Below are positions 1 through 5,023 of a DNA stretch of 5,023 nt, one piece after another. The notes beneath the pieces are model-generated. The model was given only the letters and a program-made list of their open reading frames with translations. It searched no databases and was not told the DNA's origin. The position numbers were made by a program, and so were the translations under genes. This DNA is from Betaproteobacteria bacterium (GTDB lineage: Bacteria > Pseudomonadota > Gammaproteobacteria > Burkholderiales > Burkholderiaceae_C), in contig RFPX01000103.1 in assembly GCA_009925955.1 (NCBI GenBank), positions 1 to 5,023 of the forward strand, given 5' to 3'. How positions within the stretch are numbered: position 1 is the first letter of the stretch; the number at the start of each line of letters is the position of its first letter.

Positions 1-581
1 GTGGGCAGCCGCGGCGTCAGCACACAGTCGTCCAACCTGGGCTACTTCGCCTACAACGGCATCGACATCGGCGGCAACTACCGCGTGCCCCTGGCCAAGA
101 TGGGTCAGCCCATCCCGGGCCGCCTGGACCTGGGCCTGCAAGTCAGCCTGCTGCGCAAGGCCGACTACAAGTCGCTGCCCACGGTGGCCACGCTGGAACA
201 GGCCGGCTACTATGGGGTGTGGACGTCGGCACGCCCTACTCCAAGACCCGCTTCTCGCAGCGCGGCAACTGGCAGCATGGCAAGTACGCCCTGAGCTACA
301 ACTGGCGCTACATCGGCGGCTCCAGCGAGCAGCCTGGTGGCACAACCTACCTGCCCCAGTACTCGACCCTGCCTGCGGTCAGCTATTTCGATTTGTCGGG
401 CAGCGTGCAGGCACACAAGAACCTGAAGCTGGCACTGACCATCAACAACATCACGAACAAGCAGCCGCCGTTCATTGGCACGGGTATTGGCCCCGGCGCC
501 ACGAACTTCGGCAACGTGTTCCCCACGGTGTACGACATCGTGGGCCGGCGCTACACGCTGGTGGCCACGGCCAAGTTCTGA
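1..581 (+). pseudogene. TonB-dependent outer-membrane receptor, C-terminal part, frameshifted
   Basis: This is the C-terminal end of a TonB-dependent receptor, an outer-membrane beta-barrel that imports iron chelates, vitamins or sugars using energy from TonB-ExbBD. The gene begins left of the window. Frame 1 reads amphipathic barrel strands (for example YNGIDIGGNYRVPL at residues 18-31) up to GYYG near base 216, then becomes unlike the family and stops at 292-294. Frame 3 from about 219 resumes the barrel with DVGTPYSKTRFSQRGNW, YALSYNWRYIGG, a LALTINNITNKQPP strand-turn, and the family-typical ending YDIVGRRYTLVATAKF. The final Phe is the signal read by the BAM assembly machinery. One extra G in the run at 214-217 would join the frames as YYGGVDVG. 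The gene may therefore be truly broken or carry a homopolymer sequence error. The plug domain and TonB box are outside the window, so the substrate cannot be told. Family call is confident; pseudogene status is uncertain. Confidence 0.85.
214..217 (+). other. Probable frameshift site in the receptor gene (G homopolymer)
   Basis: The receptor reads in frame 1 before this run of four G and in frame 3 after it. Adding one G, or removing two bases, restores a continuous barrel sequence (GYYG, then GVDVGTPYSK). The join is placed here because protein similarity to the family breaks between about 211 and 222, and this is the only homopolymer in that interval. Whether it is a mutation, phase-variable tract or read error cannot be decided from one sequence. 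A run of only four G is short for classical slipped-strand phase variation. Confidence 0.6.
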
Positions 582-599
582 TCGGGGTCTCACCCCTCC

Positions 600-628
600 A
601 AAGGCGGGCCTCGTGCCCGCCTTTTTTT
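600..628 (+). terminator. Rho-independent terminator after the TonB-dependent receptor gene
   Basis: A perfect GC-rich stem pairs AGGCGGGC (602-609) with GCCCGCCT (615-622) around the five-base loop CTCGT, and A600-A601 can pair with T623-T624. Seven T follow (622-628), giving a textbook intrinsic terminator on the + strand. It lies 18 bases past the receptor stop codon and 27 bases before the ATG of the next gene. It should stop most receptor transcription and implies that the downstream gene has its own promoter or relies on read-through. Confidence 0.93.
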
Positions 629-655
629 ATTGGAGCTCGGTTTATCCTGTTGCCG

Positions 656-2500
656 ATGAAATCCGCTCTGTCTCAAGCCCAGTCCTTGATTGAATCGGGC
701 TTCTCAGCGCAAGGCTCAGGCCACCTCGATGCCGCACGCCAGGCCTACGAGCAAGCCTTGCGCCTGGTGCCTGAACACCCCACGGCCTTGCAACTGTTGG
801 GCCTCATGGCCCGAAACGAGGGGCGGCTTGAGCAGGCACGCGACCTGATGAAGCGATCGCTGGCGGTGCACCCCACACAGCCGCACGTGTGGAACAACCT
901 GGCCAATACGCTGGAGGCACTTGGTGACAGCACGGGCGCATTGACCTGCCTGGACCGTGCGGTGAGTTTGCAAGCCCACTATGCCGAGGCCCACTACAAC
1001 CGCGCCCGTCTGTTGTGGGCCCGGGGTGATGCCACGCAGGCCCGTTCGGCTTTGGGCTTGGCGATGGTGCACAGCACCGGCGCCCAGGCGCCGCATTGGG
1101 CCTTGCTGGCGCAGATCAGCGATCATGCTGAGGGGCCGCAGGCCGCCCTCGAAGTCCTGTCTCAGGGCCTGCAGCGTGTGGGTGAACACCCGATCTTGTT
1201 GCATGACCAAGCCGTGTTGCTGCAGCGCTTGGCTCGCTACGAAGAGGCATTGAGGGCTCACGAACGGGCTGGGGCACTGGGCTTGCACGCAGCGGATGCA
1301 AGCTACAACCGCGGCAACACGCTGCAAAGCCTGGGCCGTCTTGAAGACGCCGAGCAGGCCTATCTCCAGGCCCTGGAGCAATCTCCGTGGCATCGGCTGG
1401 CTCACTACGATCTCGCCCGTTTGCTTTGGCGACAGGCACGCAAGGACTGGATGAGACAGCTCGATGCAGCCACCTCGGCGCAGCCCAGCGCCGCGGGCAC
1501 CGCGATGGGGGCTGCACACCGCGCCGAACTGCTGGCACTCAAAGGCCAGTTGCTTTGGCGCAGCGACCAGCTCGAAGCGGCCCAACAGGCCTATGAATCC
1601 GCCTGGCATCTGAATCCGCAAGCGGAGTACTTGGACGGTATGGCCCGCTGTGCTGTGCGTCTTGGGCGCATCGACGAGGGCCTGGTGCTACACCGGCAAG
1701 CCTTAAAACAGGCGCCAGAGTCAGCGATGCTCTGGGCGAGCATCGCCAGCAGTTTGTTGGTAGCCGGTCGTCTACACGAGGCGTTGGATCCGGCGCGGCG
1801 TGCCGTCGATGCTGCTGCTCAAGACCAGATGGCCTGGGCCTTGTTGAGCACCGTGTACCGCCACACCAACCCGGAACGCGCACAGGCCCTGTTGGGCTCC
1901 GATCTGATGGCCGTGATCGATCTGCCACCACCCGACGGTTGGATGGACATGGGCGGGTTTCATGCCGATCTGATTGCGGAGCTCGACGCGCTGCAACAGG
2001 ATCGCCAGGCTCCGGTGGATCAAACGCTGCGCGGCGGCACGCAAACCCTGGGCAACCTGTTCGACCTGGAACGCCCATGCATCTCCGCCTTGCGTGGCAC
2101 CATCGCAAGGGCCATGGACGCCTTCCTGGCCAAGCTCCCCGACCAGACCGAGCACCCACTGCTGGGGCGGCTCACGGGACGCTGGCGTTACAGCGACTCA
2201 TGGTCCTCGCGGCTGAGCTCAAGGGGCCGGCATACCAACCATGTACACCCCCACGGATGGATCAGTGCGGTGTACTACGTCCAGGTGCCCAAGGTGTGTA
2301 CCGATACCGAGAGCCGTCCCGGTTGGCTGCAGTTTGGTGTCCCCGACGAAGCCATGGATCTGGGCTGGCCGCCCATGCATGAGGTGCAGCCGGTGCCGGG
2401 GCGCTTGGTGGTGTTTCCGTCTTACTGGTGGCACGGCACAAAGCCCTTCGTCAGCCCAGAGTGGCGCACCACCATTGCATTTGACGTGTTGCCGGCATAG
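656..2500 (+). CDS. TPR-repeat protein with C-terminal putative 2OG-Fe(II) oxygenase domain
   Basis: This encodes a 614-residue protein with no signal peptide or membrane segment, so probably cytoplasmic. Residues about 11-393 hold many TPR-like helical pairs, clear at about 11-44, 45-78, 79-112, 113-145, 180-214, 215-248, 290-324, 325-358 and 360-393, with a less regular Ala/Ser-rich break near 271-288. TPR arrays normally bind protein partners. Residues about 430-614 resemble the putative 2OG-Fe(II) oxygenase family (Pfam 2OG-FeII_Oxy_5 type): GGTQTLGNLF (460-469), the NHVHPHGWISAVYY block (528-541), FPSYWWHGTKPF (587-598) and a late Arg (R604) before IAFDVLP. H529 or H531, H593 and R604 are the likely metal and 2-oxoglutarate contacts, by analogy. 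The frame is open far upstream, but the part before 628 would cross a terminator; ATG 656 is the first ATG after it. TTG 650 is possible. The only GGAG, at 632-635, is about 20 bases away, so the ribosome site is weak. Substrate unknown. Confidence 0.88.
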   Translation: MKSALSQAQSLIESGFSAQGSGHLDAARQAYEQALRLVPEHPTALQLLGLMARNEGRLEQARDLMKRSLAVHPTQPHVWNNLANTLEALGDSTGALTCLDRAVSLQAHYAEAHYNRARLLWARGDATQARSALGLAMVHSTGAQAPHWALLAQISDHAEGPQAALEVLSQGLQRVGEHPILLHDQAVLLQRLARYEEALRAHERAGALGLHAADASYNRGNTLQSLGRLEDAEQAYLQALEQSPWHRLAHYDLARLLWRQARKDWMRQLDAATSAQPSAAGTAMGAAHRAELLALKGQLLWRSDQLEAAQQAYESAWHLNPQAEYLDGMARCAVRLGRIDEGLVLHRQALKQAPESAMLWASIASSLLVAGRLHEALDPARRAVDAAAQDQMAWALLSTVYRHTNPERAQALLGSDLMAVIDLPPPDGWMDMGGFHADLIAELDALQQDRQAPVDQTLRGGTQTLGNLFDLERPCISALRGTIARAMDAFLAKLPDQTEHPLLGRLTGRWRYSDSWSSRLSSRGRHTNHVHPHGWISAVYYVQVPKVCTDTESRPGWLQFGVPDEAMDLGWPPMHEVQPVPGRLVVFPSYWWHGTKPFVSPEWRTTIAFDVLPA

Positions 2501-2525
2501 GCCTCTGAAGAGTCCGCTTGCAGCA

Positions 2526-3452
2526 TCAGTCTCTGAAGAACAAGTAGGCGGTGCGACCGTCCACCTGTAGTTGCGTGGGCAGCCCCTGGGGCAGGCTCAT
2601 GTTCAGGGGTACATGCCCCACGGGCAGGCCCGTCAGCAGCGGGGTCTTGGGGCATGCCGCTGCTACCCGCTGAAGCATCGCTTTGAGGCCATAGCCGCGG
2701 TCCAGAGGCGAAGGCTTCCAGGCGCTGAACTGGCCCAGTAGAACGGCGCGTTGGTCACCCAAAACACCTGCCTGCGCCAACTGCAAGAGCATGCGCTCGA
2801 CACGATAGGGATGCTCTGCCACGTCCTCCAGAAACAGGAGACCCCCTTTGATGCGCGGCCAGTGTGGCGTGCCCAGGAGGCTGCACACCATGCTCAAGTT
2901 CCCGCCCCAGAGGCGACCCTTGGCACTCAGGCCATCACGCCCGGCTTCGGTGCGAAAGCCCAGCGCTTCCAGGTCACCCCGCATGGCCTGGTCGAAGGTC
3001 TCACAGGTGATGTCATTGGCTTCGTCCATATGGGCGTCGTGGCCAAGCTCACGCCCGAAGTCTTCCGCGGCCATCGGCCCATGCCACGACACCGCCCCGG
3101 TGTGGGCCAACAGGCCCAGGCTCAGTGCCGTCATGTCGCTGTAGCCCACCCAGCGGGTTCCGCGTTCCACGCTGCGCTTGATTCGCTTCCAATCGATATG
3201 GTCCAACAAGCGGCTCATGCCGTAGCCGCCGCGGCAAGCCAAGGCCACCGAAGGTGCCTGGTGGGCCACTCGGTGCAAGGTCGCCAGGCGCTCTTCATCA
3301 GAGCCGGCAAACCGTTGATGGCGCAGGCGCACGCTCTCGTCTTCGACGACGGCGTAGCCCAGGGCCTGCAGCCGGCGCCGGGCGCGTTGAACATGGGCCC
3401 GGCGCGTTTCAACACCGGAAGCGGCAAACAGGGTCAGAGAGGACGCAGTCAT
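2526..3452 (-). CDS. ldcA: Muramoyltetrapeptide LD-carboxypeptidase (S66 family)
   Basis: This 308-residue protein matches the usual length of cytoplasmic LD-carboxypeptidase. The enzyme removes the terminal D-Ala from recycled murein tetrapeptides by cutting the L,D bond after meso-diaminopimelate, so that tripeptide can be reused. The S66 serine-glutamate-histidine triad is visible: S105 in VGYSDMTAL (nucleophile elbow), E209 in LLFLEDVAEHPYR, and H280 in GLPVGHVPLN. Other family marks are ACRGGYGMSRLLDHIDW (72-88), SWHGPM (122-127) and LWGGNLSMVCSLLGT (181-195). ATG at 3452 was chosen because it overlaps the tadA stop as ATGA and begins directly before the first beta-strand (LTLFAASG), as in relatives. 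Longer in-frame extension upstream would only be tadA read out of frame. No good Shine-Dalgarno is seen, which fits translational coupling. The microcin-resistance homologue MccF shares the fold, but the tadA context and the sequence favour LdcA. Confidence 0.94.
   Translation of the reverse strand: MTASSLTLFAASGVETRRAHVQRARRRLQALGYAVVEDESVRLRHQRFAGSDEERLATLHRVAHQAPSVALACRGGYGMSRLLDHIDWKRIKRSVERGTRWVGYSDMTALSLGLLAHTGAVSWHGPMAAEDFGRELGHDAHMDEANDITCETFDQAMRGDLEALGFRTEAGRDGLSAKGRLWGGNLSMVCSLLGTPHWPRIKGGLLFLEDVAEHPYRVERMLLQLAQAGVLGDQRAVLLGQFSAWKPSPLDRGYGLKAMLQRVAAACPKTPLLTGLPVGHVPLNMSLPQGLPTQLQVDGRTAYLFFRD
3449..3452 (-). promoter_or_regulatory. ATGA stop-start overlap coupling tadA and ldcA
   Basis: On the - strand the ldcA ATG (3452-3450) and the tadA TGA (3451-3449) share two bases and form ATGA. 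This layout is a well-known sign of translational coupling, in which a ribosome ending tadA restarts on ldcA. It also decides the ldcA start, since no separate Shine-Dalgarno is visible in the preceding bases (the end of tadA reads GGCTCCCATAC before the ATG). Confidence 0.8.
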
Positions 3453-3931
3453 GTATGGGAGCCGGAGGGGCGTTGAGCCTGTCGGCGCTGTCGAAAAAAG
3501 TCCTGTAACAGGGCCGCAGACTCTGCCGCCATGACCCCCCCCAAGACCTCGGTGTGGTGGTTGAGCCCCGAATGCCCAAACAAGTTGAGCACGGAGCCCG
3601 CTGCGCCGGTCTTCGGGTCTGCGGCTGCGTACACCACGCGCGAGATCCGGGCATGCATCATCGCCATGGCGCACATGGCACAGGGCTCGAGCGTGACGAA
3701 CATCTCAAGGCCTGGCAGCCTGTAGTTCTGCAGCGCCTGCCCTGCCCCACGCAAGGCCACCACCTCCGCGTGCGCGCTGGGGTCGTGCAGCCCAATCGGC
3801 TGGTTGTAGCCAGCGGCCACCAACGCCCCATTGAGCACCAGCACCGCCCCCACGGGGACTTCGCCCCGCAGCCGGGCCTGCTCGGCTTGCTGCAGGGCCA
3901 ACGTCATCCAGTGGCCATCGTTTTGAGGCAT
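3449..3931 (-). CDS. tadA: tRNA adenosine(34) deaminase TadA
   Basis: This 160-residue zinc deaminase converts adenosine 34 to inosine in the anticodon of tRNA-Arg(ACG), allowing one tRNA to read CGU, CGC and CGA. The cytidine/deoxycytidylate-deaminase signature is complete: H54-A-E56 (zinc ligand and proton-shuttling glutamate) and P83-C84-A-M-C87 (two cysteine ligands). N43 lies where TadA contacts the target base. EVPVGAVLV (24-32), MMHARISRVVYAA (91-103) and DPKTGAAGSVLNLF (105-118) are typical of TadA and separate it from guanine or cytosine deaminases. An in-frame TAA at 3941-3943 limits the start to ATG 3931 or the internal ATG 3907; 3931 gives the normal N-terminal helix. GGGG lies only two bases before the ATG, a poor ribosome site. 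The last codons overlap ldcA by four bases. The tail after about residue 148 (RRQAQRPSGSHT) is short and basic. Confidence 0.97.
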   Translation of the reverse strand: MPQNDGHWMTLALQQAEQARLRGEVPVGAVLVLNGALVAAGYNQPIGLHDPSAHAEVVALRGAGQALQNYRLPGLEMFVTLEPCAMCAMAMMHARISRVVYAAADPKTGAAGSVLNLFGHSGLNHHTEVLGGVMAAESAALLQDFFRQRRQAQRPSGSHT

Positions 3932-3966
3932 CGCCCCAGTTTAGTCCCGATCGCAGGGACAGCTCC

Positions 3967-3997
3967 GCCGGTGCCAGGCCAAGGCCTATACACCGGC
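3967..3997 (-). terminator. Possible hairpin at the end of the kinase-like gene, no T tract
   Basis: GCCGGTG (3967-3973) and CACCGGC (3991-3997) form a seven-base-pair stem that encloses a smaller AGGC/GCCT stem (3976-3979 with 3984-3987). The structure spans the stop codon of the kinase-like gene. On the - strand it is not followed by a T run, so it is not a standard intrinsic terminator; it could slow polymerase or protect the mRNA 3' end, or be chance in GC-rich DNA. The rest of the 54-base gap before tadA shows only a weak GTCCC/GGGAC pair (3944-3948 with 3956-3960) and no clear promoter. Confidence 0.25.
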
Positions 3998-5023
3998 CGC
4001 CAAATTGGCCGCCACCCGCAGGCTCAGCGCCGTTCCACCCAGGCGCAGGGCATCGCCGCGGTGGCGCATCAACACATTCCGGATGGCCGACTCCATGGTC
4101 GGACCCTTGGGCCGCTCGGCAGCCGGCCTCTCGTGCCGGAGGTGGTGGATCTGCGCCAGGCGACGGGTCAGGTAGCCCAAGGTTTGCACCGGCACCTCCT
4201 GCAGGAACCGGACCTGTTCATCATTGAGGTCTTCAAATGGGATGGCCTTGATCTGCTGCAAGCGTGTGGCGGCAGCCTCGTTCGGGGGCGTGGCAGCTTT
4301 CAATACTTCGATGCTGTGGTCCAGGCACTGGTTGAACGCTTCGGTCCGTTTGGCGGTTTCTCGCGTGATGCCAGCGAACTTCGCTTGGTATGGGATCCAG
4401 TTGGACTCGTTGCGCTCCTCCAGAACCCTCAGCGTGTTCTCCAGCATCAGCTCCGACCGCGAGAAGTTGGCGATGGCGCCCGGCACCTCCAAGCCCAACT
4501 CGTTGGCGGCATTCAATATCTGCCCAATGGCCGCACCTGGCTTGTTCGGGTTTGCCGCCAAGATCGCGTCGATGCGATGGGCAAAGGCCTGGCGCACCTC
4601 GGGTGTCATGCGGGACTGGGCTTCGGAAGAAAGAATCGATTCGAACTCGGGAATGAAGCCCTGGGTGTTGCCCAAGGCCGCGTTGACCATCATCTTGAAG
4701 ATGGCCTGCCGTTCATTGGGGGCGAGCACTCGGCTGTTGCCGAAGTCAATCACGGTGAGCAGGCCGTTGGGCCCACCCTCGTCAACCTTGTACATCAGGT
4801 TGCCGGCGTGCAAATCACCGTGATAGAAGCCCGAATTGAACAAAGCTTCCTCCACCCAGATCTCCGCCAAGTGGCCCACGGCCGCAGCCAGCCGCGTGCC
4901 CGTGGTGTAGGGGTGATACAGCACCGGTGGGTCATACGCCGTCAGAAAGTTCAGGTAATGGGCCGCGGTGCAGCCCGGTGCCCGTTTGGCGATCATGTAA
5001 TACGGCTGCGACTGCTCGATATC
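3986..5023 (-). CDS. Kinase-like protein, ABC1/UbiB-like, C-terminal part (5' end outside window)
   Basis: The frame is open to the right edge (QPYYMIAKRAPG continues before the first in-window ATG at 4996), so the gene starts outside and 345 residues are seen. Counting from the edge, residues 66-76 read FYHGDLHAGNL, the protein-kinase-like catalytic loop with H68, D70, H72 and N75, and D93 begins the metal-binding DFG (VIDFGNSRVL). The spacing and the following segment (LAPNERQAIFKMMVNAALGN) resemble the ABC1/UbiB/AarF atypical kinase group. HGDLHAGN also resembles aminoglycoside or choline phosphotransferases, which are the main alternative. UbiB proper has HADPHPGN and C-terminal membrane helices; here the roughly 220 residues after the DFG region look helical, charged and soluble, ending in an Ala/Leu-rich GGTALSLRVAANLAAGV. 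The N-lobe, including any KxGQ motif, is out of view. Substrate and role unknown. It precedes tadA by 54 bases in the same direction. Confidence 0.7.
   Translation of the reverse strand, partial: DIEQSQPYYMIAKRAPGCTAAHYLNFLTAYDPPVLYHPYTTGTRLAAAVGHLAEIWVEEALFNSGFYHGDLHAGNLMYKVDEGGPNGLLTVIDFGNSRVLAPNERQAIFKMMVNAALGNTQGFIPEFESILSSEAQSRMTPEVRQAFAHRIDAILAANPNKPGAAIGQILNAANELGLEVPGAIANFSRSELMLENTLRVLEERNESNWIPYQAKFAGITRETAKRTEAFNQCLDHSIEVLKAATPPNEAAATRLQQIKAIPFEDLNDEQVRFLQEVPVQTLGYLTRRLAQIHHLRHERPAAERPKGPTMESAIRNVLMRHRGDALRLGGTALSLRVAANLAAGV

Noticed and set aside
212..655. An in-frame open extension upstream of the TPR gene, giving a 762-residue reading frame
   Set aside because: It runs out of frame through the receptor's conserved C-terminus and across the terminator at 600-628; its sequence is His/Arg/Gln-rich shadow coding and the TPR fold begins only after ATG 656.
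716..1621. A 301-residue open frame on the - strand opposite the TPR gene
   Set aside because: Its product has no family features, and it lies antisense to clear TPR repeats; long antisense frames are common in GC-rich genes.
2501..2525. Search for a bidirectional terminator between the convergent TPR and ldcA genes
   Set aside because: The 25-base gap has no inverted repeat with a T tract, so no terminator can be supported.
2503..2539. Nine-base direct repeat CTCTGAAGA at 2503-2511 and 2531-2539 around the convergent stop codons
   Set aside because: It is short, has only two copies, the second lies inside the ldcA end, and there is no flanking element to suggest transposition or a regulatory site.
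2751..3476. A 241-residue open frame on the + strand opposite ldcA
   Set aside because: It is antisense to the complete LdcA catalytic motifs and has no recognisable domain or ribosome site.
3944..3960. GTCCC/GGGAC inverted repeat upstream of tadA
   Set aside because: A five-base-pair stem with a seven-base loop and no T tract is expected by chance in GC-rich DNA.
4224..4823. A 199-residue open frame on the + strand opposite the kinase-like gene
   Set aside because: It is antisense to the HGDLHAGN/DFG coding sequence and looks like a composition-driven shadow frame.

Overview
The window looks like ordinary chromosome from a GC-rich Gram-negative bacterium, most likely a betaproteobacterium of the order Burkholderiales (Comamonadaceae-like). 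I infer this from the high GC, the tadA-ldcA gene pair, the TonB-dependent receptor, and a TPR-2OG oxygenase protein of the kind found in Proteobacteria. No rRNA, tRNA, CRISPR array, insertion sequence, integrase or attachment site was found.

Layout. (1) 1-581, + strand: the 3' end of a TonB-dependent outer-membrane receptor gene. It enters from the left edge and changes reading frame near a run of four G at 214-217, so it is either a pseudogene or carries a one-base sequence error. (2) 600-628: a strong rho-independent terminator closes that gene. (3) 656-2500, + strand: a 614-residue protein with a long TPR array and a C-terminal 2OG-Fe(II) oxygenase-like domain. (4) 2526-3452 and 3449-3931, both - strand: ldcA (LD-carboxypeptidase) and tadA (tRNA adenosine-34 deaminase). 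They overlap by four bases (ATGA), are probably translationally coupled, and converge on the TPR gene. (5) 3986 to the right edge, - strand: the C-terminal 345 residues of a kinase-like protein with an HxDxHxxN catalytic loop and a DFG motif, closest to the ABC1/UbiB group, followed by a long helical tail.

How the genes may relate. The receptor and the TPR-oxygenase gene share a strand and are about 75 bases apart. Oxygenases of this type recur beside TonB-dependent receptors in Proteobacteria, so a shared uptake and modification role is possible, although the terminator between them argues against simple co-transcription. tadA (decoding of A34-containing tRNA-Arg) and ldcA (murein recycling) are housekeeping genes joined by position, not pathway. 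The kinase-like gene runs in the same direction upstream of tadA with a gap of 54 bases, so it could be in the same transcript.

The least explained items are the C-terminal domain of the TPR protein (substrate unknown), the C-terminal tail of the kinase-like protein, and the receptor frameshift. I did not find a clearly new multi-gene system.
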